Source: CAZBDU01 sp964490725
Lineage (GTDB): Bacteria > Spirochaetota > Spirochaetia > SZUA-6 > DRHE01
Assembly: GCA_964490725.1 (NCBI GenBank)
Contig: CAZBDU010000005.1
Location: 49,356 to 113,355 of the forward strand
Direction of reading: 5' to 3'
DNA length: 64,000 bases
Below the pieces are notes generated by a model. It did not search any database. It was not told the DNA's origin and saw nothing but the letters and a program-made list of their open reading frames with translations. Both the position numbers and the translations under genes were made by a program. Each line of letters starts with the position of its first letter. Within the stretch, counting starts at the first letter, position 1. Positions 16,988-24,829 of the stretch are shown piece by piece.

Positions 16988-18136
16988 ATGAAACGCCATC
17001 GCATCGGCATCATCATGAACGGCGTCACCGGACGCATGGGCACCAACCAGCACCTGGTACGCTCGATCCTGGCCATCCGCGAGCAGGGGGGAGTGGCCCT
17101 GTCAGCGGATGAGGCCGTCATGCCGGAGCCCGTGCTGGTGGGGCGCAACGCCGAGAAGCTAGCCGCCCTGGCGCAGACGTACGGAGTGGAGCGCACCGGC
17201 ACCGACCTGGACCGGGAGCTTGCAGATCCCGCCAACCAGCTCTACTTCGACGCCCAACGGACCGACCTCCGGCCGGAAGCGGTGCTGAAGGCCATCGCGG
17301 CGGGCAAGCACATCTACTGCGAAAAGCCGCCGGCCACCAGCACGGAGGAGGCGATGAGGCTGTACCGGGAGGCGGAGAAGGCCGGGGTGAAGCATGGCAT
17401 CGTCCAGGACAAGCTGTGGCTGCCGGGCCTGCGCAAGCTGAAGGGGCTGATCGAGGGCGGCTTCTTCGGCAGGATCCTCTCGGTGCGGTGCGAGTTCGGG
17501 TACTGGGTGTTCGACGGATTCCGCGAGACCTGCCAGCGGCCCTCCTGGAACTATCGCCGGGAGGACGGGGGCGGGATCATCCTGGACATGTTCTGCCACT
17601 GGCGCTACGTGATCGAGAACCTCTTCGGGCCGCTTGCGGCGGTCTCATGCCTGGCCGCCACCCACATCGGCCGCCGGGTGGACGAGCAGGGGCGGGAGTA
17701 CGACTGCACCGCCGAAGACGCCGCCTATGCCACCTTCCAGGGCGCCGGCGGGCTGATTCTGCATTTCAACAGCTCCTGGGTGGTACGGGTGCGCCGGGAC
17801 GACCTGGTGGTCTTCCAGGTGGAGGGCACGGAGGGCAGCGCCGTGGCGGGCCTGCGCGACTGCTGGATCCAACCGGCCGCCGCCACGCCCCGGCCGGTGT
17901 GGAATCCGGACCTGCCTCAGTCAATCGATTTCTACGAGCACTGGCAGAAGCTGCCCGACAACCGTGACTACGAAAACGCCTTCAAGGCCCAGTGGGAGCT
18001 GTTCCTGGCCTACCTGTTGCGGGGAGGCGAGTTCCGCTGGAACCTGCTGGAGGGCGCCAGGGGAGTCCAGCTTGCGGAGGCGGCGGCCCGTTCCTGGCGG
18101 GAACGGCGCTGGGTGGACCTGGAAGCGCTGGAGTAG
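16988..18136 (+). CDS. Gfo/Idh/MocA family NAD(P)-dependent oxidoreductase
   Basis: A 382-residue oxidoreductase with an N-terminal Rossmann domain (GIIMNGVTGRMG), the family EKP motif in YCEKPPA and a C-terminal substrate domain containing 'DMFCHWRYVIENLFG'. Members oxidise hydroxyls of sugars, sugar acids or inositols. GAAAGGAAGC precedes the ATG, 11 bases after the isomerase stop, in the same operon. The first domain contains an insert between the first two strands (residues 25-45). The substrate is not known but should be the same sugar family as for GH88 and the isomerase. Confidence 0.92.
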   Translation: MKRHRIGIIMNGVTGRMGTNQHLVRSILAIREQGGVALSADEAVMPEPVLVGRNAEKLAALAQTYGVERTGTDLDRELADPANQLYFDAQRTDLRPEAVLKAIAAGKHIYCEKPPATSTEEAMRLYREAEKAGVKHGIVQDKLWLPGLRKLKGLIEGGFFGRILSVRCEFGYWVFDGFRETCQRPSWNYRREDGGGIILDMFCHWRYVIENLFGPLAAVSCLAATHIGRRVDEQGREYDCTAEDAAYATFQGAGGLILHFNSSWVVRVRRDDLVVFQVEGTEGSAVAGLRDCWIQPAAATPRPVWNPDLPQSIDFYEHWQKLPDNRDYENAFKAQWELFLAYLLRGGEFRWNLLEGARGVQLAEAAARSWRERRWVDLEALE

Positions 18137-18162
18137 AAGCGCTGCAACAGAGGAGGAAAGGC

Positions 18163-18915
18163 ATGCCGGAACCAATCGGGGCGCAGAGCACCAGCCCGGA
18201 GATCGCGGCGGCCGCCCGCCGGGTGGCGGTGCTGGGGATCGGCTCCTTCGAGCAGCACTCCGCCCACCTGCCGGTGGACACGGATTTCTACTTCGCATCG
18301 GTGCTGAGCCGGCGGGTAGCCCTGGAGCTGGACGCCGTGTGGCTCAGCCCCCTGCCCTACTCCACCTCCCTGGAGCACCGCGGCTTTGCCGGAACGGTGA
18401 CCTTGAGGCCGGAGACGCTGCGCCGGACCGTCTGGGAGATCGCCGCCTCAGTGGCGGAGTGGGGAATCCGCACCCTGGTGCTGCTCAACATCCATGGCGG
18501 CAACTTCATCCTCAATCCGGCCGCGCGGGAGTGGAACATGGACGGACGCTCGCCGCGGATCCTGCTGGTGGACTTCTTCAGTGGGCTCGGTGACGTGTCC
18601 CCCAACCTGCACGCCTGCGAGGTGGAGACCTCGATGATGCTCCACCTGTCCCCCGAGCGGGTCCGCCGGGAGCTGATCCGCGATTTCGTTCCACAGTGGG
18701 GAAGGCAGGACCTGACGCACCTGGGGGTGAAACGGATCACGCCCAGTGGGGTGTGGGGCACACCCAGCAAGGCCGAGGCCGGCAAGGGGGAGCGGTGGCT
18801 GGCTCAGAGCGTGGCCTACTGTGTGGCCAGGGTGCGGGAGCTCGTCTCCTACTTCGAGCGGGAGGACGCCGGGAGGCCGGAGATGCCCGGCGAGCCGCGG
18901 GCCGGTCAAACTTGA
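18163..18915 (+). CDS. Creatininase family amidohydrolase-like protein
   Basis: A 250-residue protein of the creatininase / FAPy-deformylase-type family. The metal-binding N-terminus is GSFEQHSAHLPVDTD (Glu30, His32, His35, Asp41), with LNIHGGN and a later CEVETSMMLHL. Creatininase-fold enzymes open lactams or lactone-like rings and cleave small amides. In a sugar-acid cluster a lactone-opening role is attractive but inferred. AGGAGGAAAGG gives a strong ribosome site. Its stop codon overlaps the -35 box of the transporter promoter. Confidence 0.88.
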   Translation: MPEPIGAQSTSPEIAAAARRVAVLGIGSFEQHSAHLPVDTDFYFASVLSRRVALELDAVWLSPLPYSTSLEHRGFAGTVTLRPETLRRTVWEIAASVAEWGIRTLVLLNIHGGNFILNPAAREWNMDGRSPRILLVDFFSGLGDVSPNLHACEVETSMMLHLSPERVRRELIRDFVPQWGRQDLTHLGVKRITPSGVWGTPSKAEAGKGERWLAQSVAYCVARVRELVSYFEREDAGRPEMPGEPRAGQT

Positions 18916-18941
18916 CAGCAATTTCAGAAAACGATTACTAT
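18912..18941 (+). promoter_or_regulatory. Promoter of the TctCBA transporter genes
   Basis: Consensus TTGACA at 18912-18917, then TTACTA at 18935 (17-base spacer) or TACTAT at 18936 (18-base spacer). A 37-base leader follows, with AAGGAGG before the ATG at 18978. The -35 box sits on the stop codon of the upstream gene, so the transporter can be expressed separately. Confidence 0.6.
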
Positions 18942-18977
18942 GACTGCGCGGAAACACAACCACAAAGGAGGAGCGCA

Positions 18978-20006
18978 ATGCTCAAACGCTTGGCTCTGTT
19001 TCTGGTTCTCCTGATGACCGCCGGTCTGCTGTTCGCCGGCGGTGAGACGGAGACGCCGGCGGGGATGGCGTGGAAGCCCACCAAGCCCCTGCAGGTGATC
19101 GTTCCGTGGGCGGCCGGCGGATCCACCGACCAGGTGACTCGCGTGGTGGCAGGCGTGCTGGAGGACAGCCTCGGCCAGAAGATGGTGATCGTCAACCAGC
19201 CCGGCGCTTCCGGCTCGGTGGGCACCAAGAGCGCCATGGATGCGGTGCACGACGGCTACACCTGGGCGGCCGGCGCGGCTGCGGACATGGGGGGCTACAA
19301 GGTCCTGGGCTTTCTGGACACCACCTGGGACGACTGGGTCCTGTACCTGAACGTGGCCAACGTGGCGGTCGTGGCGGTCAACCCCGACACTCCGTACCAG
19401 ACCTTTGATCAGCTTCTGGCCGCCTTCAAGGCCAATCCCGGTCAGATCCGCGTGGCCACGGCCGGGCAGAGCTCGGCGGGACACAACGCCATCGAGGCCA
19501 TCAGGAAGTTCACCGGCATCGACTACAAGCACGTTACCTACGACGGCGGCAACCCGGCGGTGATCGCCTGCGTGGCCGGCGAGACCGAGGTGGTGACGCA
19601 GCTGGCGGTGGAAGAGGCGGACATGCTGCGCGGCGGGCGGCTGCGGCCGCTGGCCGTTCTGGCGGACACCGACCTGGAGATCAAGGGCCTGAAGGCGAAG
19701 ATCCCCTCGATCAAACAGTGGATCCCCAAGCTGGAGGCGGCTCCGAACTACTTCGGGATCTGGATCCCCGCGGACGCCCCCAAGGAGGTCATCGAGACCA
19801 TGGGGAAGCTCTGGGACACGGTGATCAAGAGCTCCCAGGCGCTCAAGGATTACGCCGCCGACCGCGGAGCGATCTTCGACCCCTCCTGGGGGGAAGCGGC
19901 CAAGAAGAAGGCCTTCCCCTTCCTGCAGCAGGTGCTGTGGATCTACTACGACGCCGGCAAGGCCAAGCTCTCCCCGGAGACCATCGGAGTGTCGCGGCCG
20001 GAGTAG
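18978..20006 (+). CDS. tctC: Tripartite tricarboxylate transporter substrate-binding protein (TctC/Bug family)
   Basis: A 342-residue periplasmic binding protein. A signal peptide spans about residues 1-21 (MLKRLALFLVLLMTAGLLFA, then GGETE). The mature protein opens with the Bug-family signature 'KPLQVIVPWAAGGSTDQVTR' and continues 'NQPGASGSVGTKSAMDA'. It captures a carboxylated substrate for the TctA/TctB membrane partners. The end of the signal (FAGGETE) resembles spirochaete exported proteins. It is the first gene of tctCBA and is followed by a hairpin that may protect or attenuate the mRNA. The island context suggests a sugar acid or uronate-containing ligand. Confidence 0.95.
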   Translation: MLKRLALFLVLLMTAGLLFAGGETETPAGMAWKPTKPLQVIVPWAAGGSTDQVTRVVAGVLEDSLGQKMVIVNQPGASGSVGTKSAMDAVHDGYTWAAGAAADMGGYKVLGFLDTTWDDWVLYLNVANVAVVAVNPDTPYQTFDQLLAAFKANPGQIRVATAGQSSAGHNAIEAIRKFTGIDYKHVTYDGGNPAVIACVAGETEVVTQLAVEEADMLRGGRLRPLAVLADTDLEIKGLKAKIPSIKQWIPKLEAAPNYFGIWIPADAPKEVIETMGKLWDTVIKSSQALKDYAADRGAIFDPSWGEAAKKKAFPFLQQVLWIYYDAGKAKLSPETIGVSRPE

Positions 20007-20045
20007 GACCGGTGATGAAGAGCGTTTCCTAGCGCGACATACAGC

Positions 20046-20074
20046 GCAGGGTATCCCGCTTCGGGGTACCCTGC
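20046..20074 (+). terminator. Hairpin between tctC and tctB (attenuator or mRNA stabiliser)
   Basis: GCAGGGTATCCC and GGGGTACCCTGC pair over 12 positions (one G-U) around a 5-base loop. No T run follows, so partial termination or 3'-end protection of the abundant tctC message is more likely than full termination. Confidence 0.55.
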
Positions 20075-20099
20075 CTGTTCTTGGAGAGGGTTGGAGCCG

Positions 20100-20615
20100 A
20101 TGAAAGAGAGCAACATGCCCAAGGCCGATTTCGCGACCTCTCTGGGGTTGACCGCCTTCGGCACCTTCGTTCTGGTGGTTTCCATTCGCATGCCGCGTTT
20201 CCAGGAGCAGGGGGCCAACCCCTACTCGGTGCCGGGAATCGTGCCCGGCCTGGTGGGCGCCATCCTGGCCGCGCTGGGGGTCGTGCTCCTGGTGCGTTCG
20301 ATCCTGAGGGGCGGGCACCGCACCGGCATCACCGGCCGCACGGTGGTGGAGTTCTTCCGGGAAGAGTCCTCGCGGCGGATCTTTCTCACCATCGTCGCCA
20401 GCGTGATCTACGGGCTGGTGCTGATCGGAACGGTTCCTTTCTACCTGGCCACCGGGATCTACGTATTCGCGTTCGTGATGATCTTCGAGTACGAGTTCCG
20501 AAAACCCTTGAAGGAACAGTGGCGCCGCGTGGCGGTGGCCCTTCTCATGGCGGTGCTGGTGGCGGGGATCGTGACCGCGGTGTTCCAGTACCTCTTCCTG
20601 GTGAATCTGCCCTGA
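20100..20615 (+). CDS. tctB: Tripartite tricarboxylate transporter small membrane subunit
   Basis: A 171-residue protein with four hydrophobic segments (about residues 15-35, 45-70, 95-120 and 135-165), the size and topology of TctB. 'NPYSVPGIVPGLVGAILAALGVVLL' is characteristic of the family. It forms the membrane complex with TctA. The ATG at 20100 was chosen for its GGAG site; the next ATG at 20115 is an alternative. Confidence 0.88.
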   Translation: MKESNMPKADFATSLGLTAFGTFVLVVSIRMPRFQEQGANPYSVPGIVPGLVGAILAALGVVLLVRSILRGGHRTGITGRTVVEFFREESSRRIFLTIVASVIYGLVLIGTVPFYLATGIYVFAFVMIFEYEFRKPLKEQWRRVAVALLMAVLVAGIVTAVFQYLFLVNLP

Positions 20616-20643
20616 CGGGGCGGCTGGAAGCGGAGGATAGTCC

Positions 20644-22176
20644 ATGCTCGAAGGCATCCAGTACTTCGCCCAGGGCCTTCTGGGGTTCCTGAACGTCAGA
20701 ACCATCTTCGACGTGTTGTGGGCCACGCAGCTCGGGATCATCGTCGGCATGCTCCCGGGGCTGACCGCCACCATGGGAGTGGCGCTGATGACCACGCTGA
20801 CCTTCAAGATGGCCGCCGAGAACGCGGTGCTGATCCTGGTGTGCATGTACATTGGCGCCATCTACGGAGGGAGCCGCAGCGCGATCCTGTTGAACATTCC
20901 GGGCACGCCGGCCAACGCCGCCACGGCCGTGGACGGCTATCCCCTCGCCAAGCAGGGGCGTGCGGGCCCCGCCATCGGCATCGCCACCACGGGCTCGTTC
21001 ATCGGGTCGGTGATCGGCATGATCATGCTCGCCTTTTTCACGCCGCTGATCGGCAACTTCGCCCTCAAGTTCCAGTCTTTCGAGTTCTTCTGGCTCTCGG
21101 TGTTCGGCGTGGTGATCTGCGGCAACCTCACCGCTCCCAAGGACCCCCTGAAGGGGTGGATCGCCGGCTTCCTGGGACTGTTCGTCTCCACCATCGGCAT
21201 GGAGAACATGTACGCCTACTCGCGCTTCTCCTTCGGCTGGGTGGAGCTTTCCGGGGGGATCGCCCTGATCCCGGCCATGGTGGGCGCCTTCGGCTTCGCC
21301 GAGATCATCACGGTGATGAAGTTCACCCGCTTCGAGGTGGTGAAGACCAAGATCGAACGGGTCATCCCCAGGCTGACCGAAGTGGTACGCTACTGGAAGA
21401 CCATCGTCCGCTCCGGCGTGGTGGGCACCTTCATCGGAGCGGTGCCCGGGGTGGGCGAGGACATCGCAGCCTGGGTGTCCTACGACATGGCCCGCCGCTC
21501 CAGCAAGGAGGGACACCGCTTCGGACAGGGGGTGACGGAGGGCCTGCTGGCGGCGGAGACGGGGAACAACGCCTGCGTGGCCGGCGCCATGATCCCGGTG
21601 CTCTCGCTCGCCATCCCGGGTTCGGCCCCGGCGGCGGTGCTCCTGGCGGCGATGTTCATCCACGGCGTGCGTCCCGGTCCGCTCATCATGATCGAGTTTC
21701 CCCAGTTCGTGTTCCAGGTGGTGGCCATGGTGCTGCTCGCCACCACGGCGATGTTCATCCTGGGCCTGTCCCTGGTGCGCGCCCTGGTGAGGGTGCTGGC
21801 GATCCCGCGGCCGAAGCTCATGCCCATCGTCTTCGTGCTCTGCGCGGTGGGCTCGTTCGCCATCCAGAGCCGTATGTTCGACGTGGGGGTGATGATCGTC
21901 TTCGGGATCATCGGCTACTACATGCGGGAGATGGAATATCCCGTGGCGCCGCTGGTGCTGGGGATCATCCTGGGACAGATCCTGGATCCCAATCTGAGGC
22001 GGGCGCTGGTGCTTTCCAACGGCAGCCTGGCGCCGTTCTTCCTGCGCCCGATCTCCCTGGTGATCGCGGTGATCACGCTGCTGACCATCTTCAGCCGCAT
22101 GAAGTGGTTCCAGGGTTTGATGCGGGGCGCCCGCGGGTGGATCCGAGGCCTGTTCCGGCGGCAGAAGGCCGCCTGA
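20644..22176 (+). CDS. tctA: Tripartite tricarboxylate transporter permease
   Basis: A 510-residue polytopic membrane protein of about 11-12 helices. It has the TctA landmark 'GIIVGMLPGLTATMGVALM' near residue 40 and the inverted-repeat counterpart 'GTFIGAVPGVGEDIAAWVSY' near residue 265. The segment 'YGGSRSAILLNIPGTPANAATAVDGYPLAK' is nearly invariant in the family. It is the transport pore, driven by a cation gradient. The stop is followed by a strong intrinsic terminator, which closes the operon. Confidence 0.96.
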   Translation: MLEGIQYFAQGLLGFLNVRTIFDVLWATQLGIIVGMLPGLTATMGVALMTTLTFKMAAENAVLILVCMYIGAIYGGSRSAILLNIPGTPANAATAVDGYPLAKQGRAGPAIGIATTGSFIGSVIGMIMLAFFTPLIGNFALKFQSFEFFWLSVFGVVICGNLTAPKDPLKGWIAGFLGLFVSTIGMENMYAYSRFSFGWVELSGGIALIPAMVGAFGFAEIITVMKFTRFEVVKTKIERVIPRLTEVVRYWKTIVRSGVVGTFIGAVPGVGEDIAAWVSYDMARRSSKEGHRFGQGVTEGLLAAETGNNACVAGAMIPVLSLAIPGSAPAAVLLAAMFIHGVRPGPLIMIEFPQFVFQVVAMVLLATTAMFILGLSLVRALVRVLAIPRPKLMPIVFVLCAVGSFAIQSRMFDVGVMIVFGIIGYYMREMEYPVAPLVLGIILGQILDPNLRRALVLSNGSLAPFFLRPISLVIAVITLLTIFSRMKWFQGLMRGARGWIRGLFRRQKAA

Positions 22177-22189
22177 GACGCGACTGACA

Positions 22190-22227
22190 GGGGCGGAGGC
22201 GCCGGACAGGCGCGCCCGCCCCTTTTT
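22190..22227 (+). terminator. Intrinsic terminator of the GH88-tctCBA operon
   Basis: A GC-rich inverted repeat, GGGGCGGAGGCGCC with GGCGCGCCCGCCCC (two central mismatches), has a 5-6 base loop and is followed immediately by five Ts (22223-22227). It begins 14 bases after the tctA stop. Confidence 0.8.
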
Positions 22228-22270
22228 CACGCGGTCGGGGTCTTCGGCCACCTGAAGGGGAGGCCGGAGG

Positions 22271-22503
22271 ATGCTGAGACAGAGCAGATTATCATCCTGG
22301 CCGCGGGGCTGTTCCTGACAGCGGCGGCCGCTATGGCGGCGGGGACCGCCGAAAGCGGCGCCGCAGGCTCCAACCCGGCCGCTCCCGGCGGCGGTTCCTT
22401 GGACACTACGGTGTTCGTCCCGGCTGTGGTGGCGGGCAGCCCTCTGTACGAGCAGATGGTGGCCGGGGCCCGGCGCGTGGCCGAGATTCCGCGCTACTGG
22501 TAG
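22271..22503 (+). pseudogene. Relic of a BMP-family/periplasmic binding-protein gene
   Basis: After a GGAGG, an ATG at 22271 begins MLRQSR. One base out of phase the signal-peptide core continues as 'IIILAAGLFLTAAAAMAAG' with TAESG. This leads into a mature N-terminus, 'DTTVFVPAVVAGSPLYEQMV', then AGARRVAE and a stop at 22501-22503. 'FVPxVVxGSPxYExMVxG' is the start of basic-membrane-protein-type sugar or nucleoside binding lipoproteins. Only about 75 of some 330 residues remain and the signal is frameshifted, so this is a dead, truncated copy. It probably once belonged to an ABC importer serving the same island. Confidence 0.6.
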
Positions 22504-22519
22504 GAGCGGCGAGGCTCGT

Positions 22520-23596
22520 TCAGGGAGCGAGCCAGCGCGAGAGGTTCTCCCGCACGAACTGCTCGTCCACCAGGTGCGGGTAGCGGTCTGCGATGCGGTC
22601 GATCCGCCCGGCCTGCCCGCTCGCCAACCGCTCGCCCTCCCCCAGGGGGTGGACGCCCGCCACCAGCCCCGTGCGCGACAGGGTGTACAGAATCCCGGAG
22701 ATGCAGCCGCGAAAGTCGTGCTCGGGATCGAAGACCGCCGCGTTCGACTCGGTCACCTGGGCGGCCAGCGTCAGCAGCCGGGGGGGCACCGCTCCCGACG
22801 CCCTGGCCGCCCGCACCTCCTCCAGCTGCTCTCGGGCCCTCCTGGTCCAGTAGGCCCAGTGGCCCAGCAGCCCGCCCACCATACCGGTGCGCACGGGGCC
22901 CCGATCGGTCGCCACTTCGTAGTCGGTCAGCAGGTCCACCAGGATCGAGTCGTCGTTGCCCGTGTACAGTGCCACCTCCGAGCTGCGCCCCGACTCGCAC
23001 ACAGCGCGCACCACCGACAGCGTGTAGAACCGATTGAAGGGGGCGATCTTGATTCCCGCCAGGTTGGGGATCTCCGCCAGGGCCCGCCAGAATCCCTCGC
23101 TCAACAGCCGTCCCCCGGCCGCAGGCTGGAGGTAGAAGCCCATGATGGGCATGACGTGCGCCACCTTCCGGGCGTGGGCCAGCAGCTCCGCGTCGTCTGC
23201 CTCCGGAAGCGCGCCCAGGCCGATCATGGCGATGTCGTAGCCGAGGCTCCGGGCGGTCTGCGCTTCGGCCACTGCCTGGTCGGTGCGCCCGATGACGCCT
23301 GCGATCATGATCGGCGCAGGCCGCCCAGACCCATTCCAGGCGCGGGCGGTCTGCACCGCCAGCTCCAGCACCGGCTGGTACAGGCCCACCCGGGGATCGT
23401 GGATGGCGAACTCCGTGGTGTGCACGCCCACGGCCAGGCCGCCGGCCCCCGCGTCCAGGTAGTAGCGCGACAGGGCCCTCTGGTGCGGCTCGTCCAGGCT
23501 CCCGCTCCCGGTCAGGGCCAGCGGATGGGCGGGAATCACGGTGCCCCGGCGGAACGCCGCCAGGCGCGCTCCCTGCGGCATGGGGTAGCCTTCCAT
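22520..23596 (-). CDS. Dihydrodipicolinate synthase family aldolase
   Basis: A 358-residue class I aldolase-fold protein. The Schiff-base lysine is Lys183 in GIKIAPFNRF and the partner tyrosine is Tyr155 in GFYLQP. It also has 'GAGGLAVGVHTTEF' near the N-terminus. It is about 60 residues longer than DapA, with a C-terminal helical extension. That form is usually catabolic, cleaving keto-deoxy sugar acids, rather than lysine-biosynthetic. ATG 23596 was preferred to a TTG at 23599; GGAG lies 5 bases upstream. It is 16 bases behind the epimerase-like gene and in one operon with it, facing the GH88/TTT operon. Confidence 0.88.
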   Translation of the reverse strand: MEGYPMPQGARLAAFRRGTVIPAHPLALTGSGSLDEPHQRALSRYYLDAGAGGLAVGVHTTEFAIHDPRVGLYQPVLELAVQTARAWNGSGRPAPIMIAGVIGRTDQAVAEAQTARSLGYDIAMIGLGALPEADDAELLAHARKVAHVMPIMGFYLQPAAGGRLLSEGFWRALAEIPNLAGIKIAPFNRFYTLSVVRAVCESGRSSEVALYTGNDDSILVDLLTDYEVATDRGPVRTGMVGGLLGHWAYWTRRAREQLEEVRAARASGAVPPRLLTLAAQVTESNAAVFDPEHDFRGCISGILYTLSRTGLVAGVHPLGEGERLASGQAGRIDRIADRYPHLVDEQFVRENLSRWLAP

Positions 23597-23612
23597 CAAT
23601 ACTCCATCGGTA

Positions 23613-24635
23613 TCAGAATCTCCCGTCCCTGACCTGGTATTTCGTGGGCTTGGCCAGCAGAGGCCTGCCTTCCGCCACCCAGGCGGTTATCCACTCCACC
23701 ATCTGTCGAAGGCTCACCTGCGGGTAGCCGAAGGCGGCAAAGCACTGTCCGGCGTCCGAGAGCAGCGCGCTGGGGCTCTCCGTGCCGGTGAAACGGGGCT
23801 CTTTGCCGAGGAGCCGGCCGATCTGTTCCGCAAGGCGGCGCACGGAGATGGTCTCCGGTCCGGCCACATTCAGCACCTCTGCCGGCGAGGAGGCCAGCGT
23901 GATGGAGCGGGCGATGTAGTCGTTGGCGTCGCCCTGCCAGATGAGGTTGACGTGCCCCATCGTGAGATCCACCGGCTGGCCGTCCCGAATCCTGGACGCC
24001 ACGTCCACGATCACCCCGTAACGAGGCTCGTTGGCGTAGTTCAAGCGCACCAGCACCACCGGGGTGCCGTCCCGGCTGCTGAAATACTGGAACATCCGCT
24101 CGCGCCCCAGGCAGGACTGCGCGTAGTCTCCCAGGGGGGCCACCGGAGTCTGCTCCACGGCTCCGCCTTCTGCGACCGGCACGAAGGGGTACACGTTTCC
24201 CGTGGAGAAGGCCACGATGCGGCTGCCGGCGTAGTGACGGCACACCAGGGCGGGAAGGTACACGTTCATCGCCCAGGTGAGCGGCTCGTTGCCGCTGGCT
24301 CCGAACTTCATGCCGGCCAGAAAATACACGTTCGGCGCCCGGGGCAGCTTCTCCCACGCCTCGGGAGCCAGCAGATCCGCCTCCAGTGTGCCAACGCCGG
24401 CGCTCTCCAGACGCTCCCGCAGGCCCGGCTCGGAAAAACGGGAGACCGCCGTCACGGCAGCCCCGGATGCCTCTCTGAGGAGCCGGCAGAGGGTGGGGCC
24501 CATCTTGCCTCCGGCGCCCAGCACGACTATCTCGCCCTCCAGCCCGGACAGCGCTTCCCTGGCGGCAGCGTTGGGAGCCGCCATGAACCCCTCGAGCTGC
24601 TCCTCCCCTTCGAACCGTTCCATTTGATGCACCAT
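23613..24635 (-). CDS. NAD-dependent epimerase/dehydratase family protein
   Basis: A 340-residue extended SDR. The Rossmann motif is GAGGKMG (40-46), and the core includes 'GSRIVAFSTGNVYPFV', 'VVLVRLNYANEPRYGV' and a C-terminal 'VLNVAGPETISVRRLAEQIG'. The usual catalytic YxxxK appears as Tyr171-AQS-Cys175, with the lysine replaced by cysteine in an otherwise well conserved SCLGRERMF stretch. The reaction may therefore differ from classic epimerases. It is first in an operon with the DapA-family aldolase. ATG 24635 is 12 bases from the -10 box, and no Shine-Dalgarno is visible. Confidence 0.88.
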   Translation of the reverse strand: MVHQMERFEGEEQLEGFMAAPNAAAREALSGLEGEIVVLGAGGKMGPTLCRLLREASGAAVTAVSRFSEPGLRERLESAGVGTLEADLLAPEAWEKLPRAPNVYFLAGMKFGASGNEPLTWAMNVYLPALVCRHYAGSRIVAFSTGNVYPFVPVAEGGAVEQTPVAPLGDYAQSCLGRERMFQYFSSRDGTPVVLVRLNYANEPRYGVIVDVASRIRDGQPVDLTMGHVNLIWQGDANDYIARSITLASSPAEVLNVAGPETISVRRLAEQIGRLLGKEPRFTGTESPSALLSDAGQCFAAFGYPQVSLRQMVEWITAWVAEGRPLLAKPTKYQVRDGRF

Positions 24636-24647
24636 TGTGATGCAGCA

Positions 24648-24676
24648 AGTTTAGGGAAAACACCGTTGTGAATCAA
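24648..24676 (-). promoter_or_regulatory. Promoter of the epimerase-aldolase operon
   Basis: On the minus strand there is TTGATT (24671-24676), 17 bases, then TAAACT (24648-24653), 12 bases before the start codon. The -35 box lies inside the tandem repeat at 24668-24689, which points to regulation at this site. Confidence 0.5.
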
Positions 24677-24689
24677 GCGTGAATCAAGC
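24668..24689. repeat. Two perfect tandem 11-bp repeats, candidate operator
   Basis: GTGAATCAAGC occurs twice head to tail (24668-24678 and 24679-24689). The 11-base period puts both copies on the same face of the helix and they cover the -35 box of the minus-strand promoter, as expected of a regulator binding site. Confidence 0.5.
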
Positions 24690-24790
24690 GCCTCCGGGCC
24701 GGAAGCGCCGCATGGCCGCCCGGCTGCGCGGACCTGCATGAATCTCGCATCGATAGCATCGCCTGGCGAAGCATTTTTCCCGTTGCCGGA

Positions 24791-24820
24791 TTGTGCCTCC
24801 CCGGGGAATCACGTTATCAT
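24791..24820 (+). promoter_or_regulatory. Leaderless-type promoter of the 5-alpha-reductase-like gene
   Basis: TTGTGC (24791-24796), an 18-base spacer and TATCAT (24815-24820), with ATG 24830 9 bases further on and no Shine-Dalgarno. Confidence 0.35.
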
Positions 24821-24829
24821 GCGTCCACC

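Noticed and set aside
18924..20861. 645-codon open frame on the minus strand
   Set aside because: Antisense of tctC and tctB; low-complexity His/Arg/Gly translation.
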